NCBI GenBank assembly: GCA_964441275.1
Contig: CAYTUG010000013.1
Span: 1 to 64,000, forward strand
Length of the DNA stretch: 64,000 nt
Origin: SZUA-584 sp964441275
Lineage (GTDB): Bacteria > Bacillota > Clostridia > Christensenellales > SZUA-584
Direction: 5' to 3'
Numbering within the stretch: position 1 is the stretch's first letter; each line of letters begins with the position of its first letter. The notes under the pieces are model-generated. The model worked only from the letters and a program-made list of their open reading frames with translations, did not search any database and was not told where the DNA came from. The translations under genes and the position numbers were made by a program. Below, piece by piece: positions 38,231-47,208 of the stretch.

Positions 38231-38262
38231 AATATACAAAAATTGCGCTCCAAGCGCAATTT
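38231..38262 (-). terminator. Terminator of the tcdA end of the sporulation block
   Basis: AAATTGCGC pairs with GCGCAATTT over a five-base loop and is followed on the minus strand by TTG and an A/T-rich T-containing run. It lies about 26 bases after the tcdA stop and before the DUF2229 operon. Confidence 0.75.
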
Positions 38263-38287
38263 ATTAGGTAAGAACAATTGTTTTGTA

Positions 38288-38986
38288 TCATTGAGACGTT
38301 AGATCTTTTATTACCTCCGCCGCCATTATAAGCCCCGCGACCGAAGGCACAAAAGCAACGCTTCCAACTTGGGACTGTTTTTCACAGCATTCCATTGGCT
38401 TGATTGGCTGCTCGGTTGAGTACACAACTTTAAGAGACTCAATACCTTTGTCTTTTAACGCTTTTCGCATTGTTTTTGCAAGAGGACAAACTTTTGTCTC
38501 GTAAATATCATCCACCTGCAGAAGCGTTGGGTCAAGCTTATTGCCCGTGCCCATGCAGCTTATTATCGGCACTTGTGCGTTTTGCGCGCGCTCGATCAAA
38601 ACCAGTTTCGATTTAACGTCATCAATTGCGTCAACAACATACGCATAGCCTTTCAAATCAAAACTATCGGCCGTCCCCGCCCCGTAAAAAAAAGCGTGCG
38701 CGGTTGCTTTGCACCCGGGGTTTATCGATAAGACCCGCCGCCGCATAACCATTGCCTTGTTCTCTCCAATCGTATCGTGGGTAGCAATAATTTGCCTGTT
38801 GATGTTTGTATTGCATATGCAATCGGCATCAATAAGCGACAACCCGCCTATTCCGCTTCGGGCGAGCGCCTCGGCCGCATAAGAGCCTACTCCGCCCAAA
38901 CCGAAAACAGCAACATTACAGCTTTCCAAATTATCCATCGCCTTTTGCCCAAGCAACATAGATGTGCGCAAAAATATTTCTTTCAT
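38288..38986 (-). CDS. tcdA: tRNA threonylcarbamoyladenosine dehydratase
   Basis: TcdA is an E1-like enzyme that uses ATP to cyclise t6A37 of tRNA to ct6A. The 232-residue protein has the ThiF/HesA fold with the nucleotide motif VFGLGGVGSYAAEALARSG (about 28-46), DADCICNTNINRQ with the catalytic arginine, and VVDAIDDVKSK. A C-terminal VGSVAFVPSVAGLIMA is typical of the YgdL/TcdA branch rather than of ThiF or MoeB. It comes after spoIIM on the same strand. Confidence 0.88.
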   Translation of the reverse strand: MKEIFLRTSMLLGQKAMDNLESCNVAVFGLGGVGSYAAEALARSGIGGLSLIDADCICNTNINRQIIATHDTIGENKAMVMRRRVLSINPGCKATAHAFFYGAGTADSFDLKGYAYVVDAIDDVKSKLVLIERAQNAQVPIISCMGTGNKLDPTLLQVDDIYETKVCPLAKTMRKALKDKGIESLKVVYSTEQPIKPMECCEKQSQVGSVAFVPSVAGLIMAAEVIKDLTSQ

Positions 38987-39083
38987 CTTTTTACCGCGGT
39001 TGTTTTAATCACTATAAACGCACCTTTAAAAAGCGCCGTCCTTTTAGCTTCGAATATATATTAATTTTGTTATGTTGGCAACA

Positions 39084-39707
39084 TCAAATCTTAATCAGAG
39101 CAGGCGCAAAAAATGTTTGGGCTATCACACCTACAATCGAAACCAAAAATACAAAGCCAAGCCGTTTGAAATGAGGCGCCGCGTCTTTAAGCCTGCTTTG
39201 CGCCGTTGAGGGTATGTGCCGGCATTTAAACAAGTTTGCAGACTGATTTATGCTCAATACCCCCGCTTTGCACAGACATGCTAAAAATGTGACGTTAGGT
39301 ATTATCAAACAGGTTAGAATTGACCAAAACCCGCCCCCGAAAAAATCAATTGACAGCACTCCCAATGTGAACCCGAAACAGAACCCCTTTATAACCATAA
39401 TAAAGACTATAAAAACAATTCCTACGCTCATCATTGAAAACCAAGCTAAAAGCGCATAGTACAGCGCGTTCACAAAAAATGCGTTAATGAATATTTTCCA
39501 TAAGTTTAGTTCCGCTTTTTTAACTGCCATCAATATAACGGCGGTAAATTCGCACAGGGCGTTTTTGGATTCCGGCTGCATGTTGTTTACCGTAAATGTC
39601 CCCGCGGTTAACCCGACAACGAGAAAAAAAATAAGCAGCAGATATTGCAGTTTGTTATCTGCAATGTCGGTTACAGCGTTCCTTTTGATTCCGTCAAGCA
39701 AATCCAC
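39084..39707 (-). CDS. spoIIM: Stage II sporulation protein M
   Basis: SpoIIM is a membrane component of the SpoIID-SpoIIM-SpoIIP machine that hydrolyses peptidoglycan during forespore engulfment. The 207-residue protein has a first membrane segment at about 20-40, then four further ones, with the family-typical GFCFGFTLGVLS and a last hydrophobic segment at about 185-203. Length is normal. It lies just downstream of spo0A, as in many Clostridia. Expression in the mother cell under sigma-E is expected, but no promoter was placed. Confidence 0.88.
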   Translation of the reverse strand: MDLLDGIKRNAVTDIADNKLQYLLLIFFLVVGLTAGTFTVNNMQPESKNALCEFTAVILMAVKKAELNLWKIFINAFFVNALYYALLAWFSMMSVGIVFIVFIMVIKGFCFGFTLGVLSIDFFGGGFWSILTCLIIPNVTFLACLCKAGVLSINQSANLFKCRHIPSTAQSRLKDAAPHFKRLGFVFLVSIVGVIAQTFFAPALIKI

Positions 39708-39783
39708 CGCCTCCGATATCCGTTCATAAATAAATATGCCGGATTGCTCTTAAGTATGATAATTTAGGGAAATTGTCCATAAA

Positions 39784-40566
39784 TCAGTCCACATACTTAA
39801 GCTCGGTTTTAAGCTTGTCGGCCAACATTGCTATAAACTCTCCGTTTGTGGGTTTGCCGCGCTCTTCAAGTATCGTGTAGCCGAAAAACTCTTCAAGCAC
39901 TATAATGTTGCCGCGGTTCCATGCCGTTTCAATTGCGTGTCTCATCGCGCGCTCAACCCGCTGGGTGGTGGAATTGTATTTCTTGGCGATCGATGCGTAA
40001 ATGCCCGTTATAAGGCGGCTCATAAGGCTGTAATCCTCGTACACCATAAGTATGGCGTCTCTAAGATAATAATAACCTCTGACATTTGCCGTAATGCCTA
40101 CCGTTTTTATGTGCTTTGTAACTATAGAATCGGGGCTTGGTTTTCGTCCGCTAAAATTCTTGCAGCTAAACTCATCGCGCATCAATTCAACAATCCGTTT
40201 TTGAAACACCGCTTTATCAAAAGGTTTAAGAAACACATAATCAACGCCGAAGCTTTCCGCTTTTTTGAAAATAAAATCTATACCAACCGCAGTGGTTATA
40301 ACCACTTTTGTCTGTGCGTCATAACCGTTTTTGTACAATTCTTCAATTACCGCAAATCCGTCGAGCATAGGCATAATCAAATCGAGCAGCAATAAATCGG
40401 GCTTATGCTTTTGCGCAAGCTCAAGCGCCTGATATCCGTCAAACGCATAATCTACTATTCTAAAATAGTTTGTTTCAGCGATAAACCCGGATAGCAATCT
40501 TAAGTAATCACGGTTGTTATCAGCAAGTATAACGCTGTAATCATGAGCACAATTTTTATTGATCAT
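39784..40566 (-). CDS. spo0A: Sporulation master regulator Spo0A
   Basis: Spo0A is the response regulator whose phosphorylation starts sporulation. The 260-residue protein has an N-terminal receiver domain with the acidic pair (ILADNNRD; the second position is Asn rather than Asp), the phosphoacceptor aspartate in LLLLDLIMPMLDG, the TTA switch and LKPFD lysine. The C-terminal DNA-binding domain has STTQRVERAMRHAIETAWNRG, the near-invariant recognition helix. The gene follows spoIVB, a conserved order in spore formers. The Asn in the acidic pocket is unusual but may be tolerated. Confidence 0.97.
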   Translation of the reverse strand: MINKNCAHDYSVILADNNRDYLRLLSGFIAETNYFRIVDYAFDGYQALELAQKHKPDLLLLDLIMPMLDGFAVIEELYKNGYDAQTKVVITTAVGIDFIFKKAESFGVDYVFLKPFDKAVFQKRIVELMRDEFSCKNFSGRKPSPDSIVTKHIKTVGITANVRGYYYLRDAILMVYEDYSLMSRLITGIYASIAKKYNSTTQRVERAMRHAIETAWNRGNIIVLEEFFGYTILEERGKPTNGEFIAMLADKLKTELKYVD

Positions 40567-40700
40567 ATCAAATTATGTACCTTATTTCTTCGGTTATGTT
40601 AAGCTATCGTTATATAGTATTTCTACTTGTTTTTGATAAAAACCTTTAACGCTTGTGCTTTTTTACATAAGTTGTTTTTATTCGCACATTCTCGGCATTT

Positions 40701-41960
40701 TTAATGTATCTGCTCTATCATCCAATGAGCCAACAAACCGTAACCTTTTGACGGGTTATTAATAAAAACGTGCGTTACCGCGCCCACAAGCTTGCCGTTT
40801 TGAATTATGGGGCTGCCGCTCATTCCCTGCACAATACCTCCCGTTTTTTCAAGCAGTTTTTTGTCGGTTATCTGGATCACTATTCCCTTTTGCGACGGCG
40901 TGTTTTGCGGGCTGACTTTTATAATCTCGCATTCAAACTTTCCGACTCCCTGTTGGTCTATAGTACATAAAATAAACGCGGGCCCGGTCTTAACCTCGTC
41001 TATATCCGCAAGCGGCACTGGCTCTGAAAAACTGCCTATATCCGCATCGTCATACAGTTTTCCGTAAATTCCGTACTCTGTGTTTCTCTCTATTATTCCA
41101 ATCATATCCTTTACGCCGGAAAACAGCCCCTTAATCTCTCCCGGGATTCCGCTTTCGCCTTTGTTGATTTGTACTATTTCAGACAAATATATCTCTCCCT
41201 TTTTAACCGATAATATGCTGCCTGTGTCAAGGTCACATATTGCATGGCCCAAACCGCCGAACCAGCGCTTTTTGGGTTCAATAAAGGTTAGCGTACCCAC
41301 TCCGGCGGTGCTGTCCCTTACCCACGCCCCTATTCGCATTATTCCGCTTAAATCTTTTACCGGCTCAATGTCAAACTCAATAATCCTGCCGTTTCTATCA
41401 ACGCTAATTTTCGCATTTCCTCTTGTTCTGCCAATAAGCGTTGAAACGTGGTCCGCGTCTTTTACATTGGTTCCATTTATTTTGATAATAACGTCTCCGG
41501 GCAGCATTCCGGCGTTTTTAGCTGGATTAACCGCCTTTCCGTCTTCAAGCTCTACGCCCGTTATGCCTACAATAAGCGCGCCCTTGGTAAACAGAGTAAC
41601 TCCTATGCTCTGCCCGCCCGGAATAACCATTAAGCTGTCGTTTACGCTTACTTTAACCTGTTTGACCGGAAGCCCCAAAAGGGACAAAGATATGGTGGTC
41701 TCCCCGTTCTTTAACGGCTCAATTACAAGCGGGCTGTTCATACCTTCAGTATTATCAAGCGTATCGCCGCAAACATTAACAACGCCTGCGGTTAAAACGT
41801 CGGCACGCATGGGCAGCCCTATATCGATTGCACGCTGTGTGCCCGTTTGCAGATATATTTGCTCGGGTATACTGACGTAACTTTGAACTGCGGGCAGAAA
41901 ATAAATTACGCACAGCGCAACAACAAAAAGAAAACCGGTTATCCTGATAAATGTTTTCAA
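40701..41960 (-). CDS. spoIVB: SpoIVB serine peptidase
   Basis: SpoIVB is made in the forespore, crosses into the intermembrane space and cleaves SpoIVFA to allow pro-sigma-K processing. The 419-residue protein has an N-terminal membrane anchor (residues 5-25), a PDZ domain (about 125-205, GMLPGDVIIKINGTNV) and the S55 peptidase domain with GLGHAICD (catalytic His) and GMSGSP with Ser383. It starts with TTG at 41960, six bases after GAGGTG. It lies between recN and spo0A, a conserved order. Confidence 0.95.
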   Translation of the reverse strand: MKTFIRITGFLFVVALCVIYFLPAVQSYVSIPEQIYLQTGTQRAIDIGLPMRADVLTAGVVNVCGDTLDNTEGMNSPLVIEPLKNGETTISLSLLGLPVKQVKVSVNDSLMVIPGGQSIGVTLFTKGALIVGITGVELEDGKAVNPAKNAGMLPGDVIIKINGTNVKDADHVSTLIGRTRGNAKISVDRNGRIIEFDIEPVKDLSGIMRIGAWVRDSTAGVGTLTFIEPKKRWFGGLGHAICDLDTGSILSVKKGEIYLSEIVQINKGESGIPGEIKGLFSGVKDMIGIIERNTEYGIYGKLYDDADIGSFSEPVPLADIDEVKTGPAFILCTIDQQGVGKFECEIIKVSPQNTPSQKGIVIQITDKKLLEKTGGIVQGMSGSPIIQNGKLVGAVTHVFINNPSKGYGLLAHWMIEQIH

Positions 41961-42013
41961 AAGAACACCTCTTTACGATCCATATGGGTTTATTGTCGTA
42001 AGAGGCAGATTAA

Positions 42014-42041
42014 ATTATACTTTGAAATATATTCAATTCAA
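42014..42041 (-). promoter_or_regulatory. Candidate promoter in front of spoIVB
   Basis: Minus-strand TTGAAT, 16 bases, TATAAT at the 3' end of recN. The boxes look like sigma-A, whereas spoIVB is usually read by forespore sigma factors, so a second promoter may exist. Confidence 0.45.
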
Positions 42042-43726
42042 ATTGTTGATTTATATAAATCCGATTGCTCTATCATTTGCTTTGCATGTTCCAACGAAAG
42101 CGCCGTATCCGCTCCCGCAAGCCGCGCAATTTCGGCTATCCTCTCATCATATCCAAGCTTTAACAGGTTAGAGCGGGTTGCTTTTTCATCGCTGTGTTTT
42201 TGTACTGCAAAGTGGCAGTCCGCCATGCTCGCTATGGCGGCTAAATGCGTTACGCAAATTACCTGCCTTTTTCGTGAAATGTTGACTAACTTTTCAGCAA
42301 CCGCTTTTGCAATGCGGCCGCTTATGCCGCTGTCTATTTCGTCAAAAATCATAGTGGGTATGCCGCCTTTATTTGCCGCAATGTTTTTCAGCGCAAGCAT
42401 AATCCTTGAAACTTCGCCGCCGGAAGCAACCTTGCGCAAAGGTTTTTTTGGCTCTCCTTTGTTGGCTGAAATATAAAACCGAGGCGAGTCCATACCATTT
42501 TTAGTAAAACTGCTGTTTTCTATAACGTCAATATCGTCAAATTGGACGGAAAAATCGGCGTCGTTCATTCCAAGCTCTGAAAGCTGCCCCACAACTACAG
42601 CCGAAAATAACTTTGCGGTTTCACGCCTTATTTTGGAAAGCTGCACGGATCTGTTATATAGTTCGGCTTTTAGCTCCGCCTCATTGCGCAACAGCTGCTC
42701 AACAATATCCTCGCTTTGCATCAAATCATATAATTCTTGCTTTGCGGCGGATATATATACCCCGTTTATCGTCGGGTCATTATATTTCCGCTTAAGGCCG
42801 GCGATAAAATAAAGCCTCTCTTCTATTTTCTCTAAAGAATCGGCGTCAAAATAGTTTGTTTCAATCTCGTTTCTGATTTTAGACGCCACTTCTTCTATGG
42901 CATAATAAGCATCATTTATGCGCAACGCCATTTCCTCAAAAACTGCATCCACATCGGAAATAGATTCAAGCCTTTTAGCGGATTCTCTGAGCGAATACAA
43001 AGCATTTTGCGGCTCCGCCCTGTATAATGCGTCATAAGAGGAGTTAAGCGCTTCCATTATGCGTTCCGATGAGTTAAGCCGAGCCTTTTGCATATTAAGC
43101 TCTTGCTCTTCGTCCCGCGCTATATTTGCTTTCGTTATCTCGTCAATCTGAAATTTTAAGATATCGATTCGCTTTTGCCTGTCATCATCGTTACCCGTTA
43201 ACGAACGAAGCCTTTTTAAAGTTTCGGAATGGTTTTCATAAGCGTTTGCAACCGCTTTTTTATACTCATCAATACGCCCGTCAAACCCGTCGAGCAGATC
43301 CATATGGTTTTTTTCATTCAAAAGCGATTGATGTTCATGCTGCCCGTGAATATCAACTAACCTGTCGCTTATTCTTTTTAAAACTGAAAGCGTTGTTAAT
43401 GTTCCGTTAACCCTGCAAACATTCTTTCCGGAGACGGAAAGCTCGCGTGAAAGAACCAACTCGTCCCATTCTTCTATCTGCTGTTCGGCAAGTATATCGC
43501 CTACATACTCGCCCGCCCCGCAAAACCAGGCTTCAACGGACGCGAACTGCGTGCCTGTCCGTATAAGGTCTCTGTCCGCGCGCTCACCCAACACTAAATT
43601 TACAGAATCAATTATAATTGATTTTCCGGCGCCCGTTTCTCCTGTAAGCACGTTTAACCCTTCGGATAAGCTTATGTTTAGCTGCTCTATCAGCGCTATG
43701 TTTTTTATTTTTAATTTGCTTAACAT
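42038..43726 (-). CDS. recN: DNA repair protein RecN
   Basis: RecN is an SMC-like ATPase that gathers at double-strand breaks and helps recombination repair. The 562-residue protein has a Walker A motif LTGETGAGKS (about 28-37) followed by IIDSVNLVLGERAD, a central coiled coil (about 155-380), an ABC signature VASGGEVSRIMLALK and Walker B MIFDEIDSGISG. Length is normal. It follows argR after seven bases, in the conserved order argR-recN. Confidence 0.96.
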   Translation of the reverse strand: MLSKLKIKNIALIEQLNISLSEGLNVLTGETGAGKSIIIDSVNLVLGERADRDLIRTGTQFASVEAWFCGAGEYVGDILAEQQIEEWDELVLSRELSVSGKNVCRVNGTLTTLSVLKRISDRLVDIHGQHEHQSLLNEKNHMDLLDGFDGRIDEYKKAVANAYENHSETLKRLRSLTGNDDDRQKRIDILKFQIDEITKANIARDEEQELNMQKARLNSSERIMEALNSSYDALYRAEPQNALYSLRESAKRLESISDVDAVFEEMALRINDAYYAIEEVASKIRNEIETNYFDADSLEKIEERLYFIAGLKRKYNDPTINGVYISAAKQELYDLMQSEDIVEQLLRNEAELKAELYNRSVQLSKIRRETAKLFSAVVVGQLSELGMNDADFSVQFDDIDVIENSSFTKNGMDSPRFYISANKGEPKKPLRKVASGGEVSRIMLALKNIAANKGGIPTMIFDEIDSGISGRIAKAVAEKLVNISRKRQVICVTHLAAIASMADCHFAVQKHSDEKATRSNLLKLGYDERIAEIARLAGADTALSLEHAKQMIEQSDLYKSTI

Positions 43727-43733
43727 ATATTAT

Positions 43734-44198
43734 TCAAGCTCTTTTTTTTGCGCCCAACATACCGTTTAGCGCCTGCGCAACGGCGGCAATCATATCTTGC
43801 TCGCGCACCGCAACAAATATTGTGTTATCACCCGCTAAAGTACCGGCTATTTCTTGCATTCCAAGCCCGTCTATCGCCTCGGCGGCGGCGTTGGCGCTGC
43901 CTGCCATTGTATGAACTACCACTAACCCCAAAGCTTTTTCAACCGAAAGCACCGTATCGCGAAAAACGCGTTTGAATATATCAAGTTGCCCAAGATGCTC
44001 CTTACCGGATGCGGAATATCTGTAAACGCCGCGTTCCGACTGAACCTTAATAAGCTTTAACTCTTTTATATCGCGCGATATCGTAGCTTGGGTAACTTCG
44101 TACCCTTGTTCCGCCAGCAAAACCGAAAGTTCGTCTTGGGTTTCGACGCCGTTTTTTTCTATGATCTCAAGTATTTTGTTATGCCTGCCCTGTTTCAT
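43734..44198 (-). CDS. argR: Arginine repressor ArgR/AhrC
   Basis: ArgR is a hexameric, arginine-responsive repressor of arginine synthesis. The 154-residue protein has an N-terminal winged helix (about 1-65: RHNKILEIIEKNGVETQDEL, then TQATISRDIKEL) and a C-terminal oligomerisation/arginine-binding domain with GTLAGDNTIFV, whose GDNT aspartate region contacts arginine. The start overlaps the nadK stop in ATGA fashion, so translation is coupled. A target in this window could be argJ, but I saw no clear ARG box there. Confidence 0.95.
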   Translation of the reverse strand: MKQGRHNKILEIIEKNGVETQDELSVLLAEQGYEVTQATISRDIKELKLIKVQSERGVYRYSASGKEHLGQLDIFKRVFRDTVLSVEKALGLVVVHTMAGSANAAAEAIDGLGMQEIAGTLAGDNTIFVAVREQDMIAAVAQALNGMLGAKKRA

Positions 44199-45052
44199 AT
44201 TTTTATCCTTTCATGTCCCAATTGATAAAACTTTTTTCTGAGCAACGGATAAAAATAATCCTTGCTAAACCTGACAAAATCAGCGCTGTTCTGAGATTTT
44301 TTGATAAGTATCGATTGTCCGGTTTTAATATCTTTCCGTTTTATGCCGTCTGTAGCTAAAACCATGCCTTCTACAGCCGACGGCACAATCTTGATTTCGT
44401 CATCCTGCGCCACTACAAGCGAACGGGAGTGCAAAGAATGCGCGCATATTGGGGTTGCGAGCAAACAGTTTAGTTTCGGGCTAAGTATCGGCCCGCCCGC
44501 CGAAAGCGAATATCCCGTAGAACCTGTGGGAGTAGCAACGAGGATGCCGTCGCAAGCGACATCGTCCGCAATTGCACCTTCGATAATAAGCCGTATGCTA
44601 ATCATGCGCGCAGGGTCCTTTTTCAGTATGGATGCATCGTTTAACGCTTGCACACAAAAAATCTGCTCATCATTTTCCATTATGCAGCACTCAAGCATCG
44701 TGCGGCGCTCTACAAAAAAATCCCCCGCTAACAACAGCTCAATTGCGTGTTGCGCTTTGTTTGTTTCTGTTTCCGTTAAAAACCCGAGCCTGCCTAAGTT
44801 AAACCCGAGCATTATTATCCCGAAACGGCTTGCCTTTTGAGCCGCTTTTAATATCGTTCCGTCCCCTCCTAAAACAAAAAGACAATCTAAAGCGCCATAA
44901 TCGATAATATCGCTCTCGCCGGCCGGCAAACTGTTTTTGTCAAAATAGACCGATAAGTTGCGTTCCCGTAACTGGCGCGCGATACTTAGCGCATTTTTAA
45001 ACTCTTTATCCTTTTGGGGATTAGCATATATGCCAATATTCTTAAATTTCAT
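44195..45052 (-). CDS. nadK: NAD kinase
   Basis: The enzyme phosphorylates NAD to NADP. The 285-residue protein has the conserved LGGDGTILKAA (about 61-71), NLGRLGFLTE, and the catalytic-fold TPTGSTGYSLSAGGPIL segment with LATPICAHSL. Length is typical. It sits between tlyA and argR, its usual neighbours in Clostridia. Confidence 0.95.
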   Translation of the reverse strand: MKFKNIGIYANPQKDKEFKNALSIARQLRERNLSVYFDKNSLPAGESDIIDYGALDCLFVLGGDGTILKAAQKASRFGIIMLGFNLGRLGFLTETETNKAQHAIELLLAGDFFVERRTMLECCIMENDEQIFCVQALNDASILKKDPARMISIRLIIEGAIADDVACDGILVATPTGSTGYSLSAGGPILSPKLNCLLATPICAHSLHSRSLVVAQDDEIKIVPSAVEGMVLATDGIKRKDIKTGQSILIKKSQNSADFVRFSKDYFYPLLRKKFYQLGHERIKI

Positions 45053-45171
45053 TTACGTCCATTATATATATTACCGGATTATTATTCAACATTTATTCAT
45101 CTATTTTAAACTAATTTGTAATCGTGGCCGGTCATATGTTAAACGGCTTAACAAATGCTGCCGAAACCGGC

Positions 45172-45960
45172 TTATTTTGCGTATTTATGCGCCATCTCTA
45201 CCGTTTTATCAATATCGGGGGTTATGGACGCAGCATTGTCTGAAATCCAAATTAAATATTCAATATTGCCTTTCGGCCCTTTTATAGGGCTAAAGTCAAT
45301 ACCGCAAACGCAAAGATTTAGTTTGTTTGCAAATTCGCATAAATCGTTGATAACTTTTATGTGCACCGCTTTATCCCGAACTACGCCGTTTTTGCCCACG
45401 CTTTCCCGCCCGGCTTCAAACTGCGGTTTAATTAACGCGACTATACTAAAAGGCGGCGTAAGCAAACCCGATGCTATGGGTAAAATAGTTTTGAGAGAAA
45501 TAAAAGAGACGTCAATCGTGCAAAAGCTCAATTGTTTGTCAAACATATTTTTTGTCAAAAAGCGCGCGTTTTGCCTTTCCATCACGCACACCCTGCTATC
45601 ATAGCGCAACTGCCATGCAATTTGGCCGTAACCCACATCTACCGAATACACGAACTTTGCGCCTCTGCGCAGCAAACAATCGGTAAAACCGCCTGTGGAT
45701 GCTCCAATATCGATTGCTACTTTGCCTTTAACATCGATGTTAAACGCATCAAGCGCCTTTTGCAGTTTTTTTCCGCCTCTGCTGACAAAGTCGTCGGATT
45801 GCCTTATTGTAACCTGCGCGTTCGCGGGAACAACAGATGACGGTTTTGTGCATTTAACGCCGTTTATATATACCGCCCCGCACATTATAAGAATTTTGGC
45901 TTTTTCTCTGCTTAGAGCATGCCCCTGTTCAAACAAATACGCATCAATTCTTTTTTTCAC
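45172..45960 (-). CDS. tlyA: TlyA-family rRNA (cytidine-2'-O)-methyltransferase
   Basis: TlyA methylates cytidines of 16S and/or 23S rRNA with SAM. The 262-residue protein has an N-terminal S4 RNA-binding domain (about 1-60, RIDAYLFEQGHALSREKAK) and an FtsJ-type methyltransferase domain with the SAM motif IDIGASTGGFTDCLL (about 86-100), VDVGYGQ, and IDVSFISL. The name hemolysin seen in some annotations is historic. It lies three bases after oapA and is probably transcribed with it. Confidence 0.92.
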   Translation of the reverse strand: MKKRIDAYLFEQGHALSREKAKILIMCGAVYINGVKCTKPSSVVPANAQVTIRQSDDFVSRGGKKLQKALDAFNIDVKGKVAIDIGASTGGFTDCLLRRGAKFVYSVDVGYGQIAWQLRYDSRVCVMERQNARFLTKNMFDKQLSFCTIDVSFISLKTILPIASGLLTPPFSIVALIKPQFEAGRESVGKNGVVRDKAVHIKVINDLCEFANKLNLCVCGIDFSPIKGPKGNIEYLIWISDNAASITPDIDKTVEMAHKYAK

Positions 45961-45963
45961 AGC

Positions 45964-46506
45964 TTAATCCCGTATAAAAAACATAAGCAAGAACGATACT
46001 TTACTCACTATTTCTTTGCTGTTTTTTATCGCTATTGTTTTGCCCGCCGCTTTGCCCGCAACTGTCACCGCCGCTATAACGCTTGATATTGCAATCGTCA
46101 GCAGCGTTTCCGATGCGGACTGAGCGCCTATTGCTAATTTGACAGCTATTGTTACGCCCGCTGCGCCGCTGACTATACCGCATATATCCCCTATTACGTC
46201 CCCGCAAATGTTTGAAACGATATCGGCGTTTTGCAAAAGCTTTATTGCGCTTTTCGCCCTTTTTATCTTTTTTGAGGCCATAGAAACAAACGGTTTTTGA
46301 TCGCAAGTTGCAAATGCAATTCCCACAATATCCGCTAAAATACCAATTGCCATTATAATCAGTATTATTATAATGGCTGCAAAAACTGAAAGAGTTTTTG
46401 TCAGGAACGCCGAAACAACGCTTATTCCCGCCGTCAGCGCAAGCGTAAATATGAATATTCTAATTACCCAGAAGCTTGATCGTCTTTTGATTTGCTGTTT
46501 TGCCAA
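45964..46506 (-). CDS. oapA: OLE-associated membrane protein OapA
   Basis: OapA is the membrane protein that binds the large non-coding OLE RNA and places it at the cell membrane; in alkaliphilic Bacillus it is linked to responses to alcohol, cold and magnesium. The 180-residue protein has four hydrophobic segments (about 12-30, 38-65, 110-128, 135-155) and a basic, conserved-looking cytoplasmic segment KPFVSMASKKIKRAKSAIKLL between the pairs. Proteins of this family are often labelled as CorB-like magnesium transporters. The start is a TTG at 46506, seven bases after GGAG. Its position directly after the OLE RNA gene is the diagnostic arrangement. The call rests on the gene pair and fold, not on a search. 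Confidence 0.8.
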   Translation of the reverse strand: MAKQQIKRRSSFWVIRIFIFTLALTAGISVVSAFLTKTLSVFAAIIIILIIMAIGILADIVGIAFATCDQKPFVSMASKKIKRAKSAIKLLQNADIVSNICGDVIGDICGIVSGAAGVTIAVKLAIGAQSASETLLTIAISSVIAAVTVAGKAAGKTIAIKNSKEIVSKVSFLLMFFIRD

Positions 46507-46549
46507 ATTAGCTACTCCAAAAAAATTCAGCCCTTAACAAAATAAAAAC

Positions 46550-47134
46550 GGTGGCGATATATTGGATAAACCTTGCGTCTTAGGTCCAGTAGGATTTCCC
46601 TTCAAGATACTCCCCGTCGCCGGAAAAGCGGTTTCCCTTTAAACCCTGAAACGCTTTGTCGCCAACTGCGTGACTGGATTACCGTTTAGACCACACTATA
46701 ATCTCCAAAATATCTTGCGGTTTTTACCGCATGCAGTCTAGGAGTTTTCCTCTACAGCACTAAACCGGTTTCTATCCTCTTTTGCCCTACGGGTTTCTTG
46801 CTGCGATCGTCCGTTTTTTGCGTGGCCTTTGCAAAAAAGGCGTATTCAACAATAACGCCCCGCAAAACTCAAGGCAGGCTACACTGTACACAGCTGTCGC
46901 CGCATCACAGGTTTCCACCCCAAGCAGTAAAATTGCTTTCACCTTCTTGGGTCTCCACGGAAGCAGGGTCAACGCCCGCATGCCATTGCGGATCGCCCTG
47001 CAACCTTAACTCCCAGCATCAGCCCCCGACTGGGCGTCAGCAGCCAACACCAGAAACTTCATCGTTGTGCCCTTAAGCGGATTTTTAGGCCCGCCTTCAA
47101 AACCGTTGTACCGACTAGAATACTGCACCACCTT
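46550..47134 (-). ncRNA. OLE RNA (large structured non-coding RNA)
   Basis: A gap of about 700 bases between recA and oapA has no credible gene but is GC-rich and full of short complementary pieces, unlike other spacers here. Read on the minus strand it starts just after a strong promoter with GGTGGTGCAGTATTC and runs to the segment GGCGACGGGGAGTATC and TAAGACGCAAGG near 46571. Its length of about 580 is close to the roughly 600 nt of OLE RNA, and the next gene is a four-segment OapA-like protein. RNase P, tmRNA and 6S RNA are unlikely because of size and missing core motifs. The 3' end is only approximate; no U-tract terminator is evident, so read-through into oapA is likely. Confidence 0.82.
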
Positions 47135-47139
47135 GGGCA

Positions 47140-47168
47140 ATTATACACAAATATTGTCCGTTTTTCAA
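47140..47168 (-). promoter_or_regulatory. Sigma-A promoter of the OLE RNA
   Basis: Minus-strand TTGAAA, exactly 17 bases, TATAAT. The predicted start is at about 47132-47134, where the structured RNA begins. It lies between the recA stop and the RNA, so the RNA has its own promoter. Confidence 0.85.
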
Positions 47169-47208
47169 TCAGCCCAAGAAAATTATTAATACGTTCACAT
47201 ATTATACC

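Noticed and set aside
41080..41880. A 266-codon plus-strand frame opposite spoIVB
   Set aside because: It is antisense to a gene with complete S55 peptidase motifs and has no ribosome site; its residues are the mirror of the spoIVB codon pattern.
46782..47076. Open reading frames of 64-92 codons on both strands between recA and oapA
   Set aside because: They overlap one another, have no ribosome sites, and lie within the structured RNA that begins at a strong promoter; the composition fits an RNA gene rather than protein.
46550..47134. RNase P RNA, tmRNA or a group II intron as alternatives for the structured RNA
   Set aside because: Core motifs of RNase P and a tmRNA tag frame were not seen, there is no intron-encoded protein, and the oapA neighbour points to OLE RNA.
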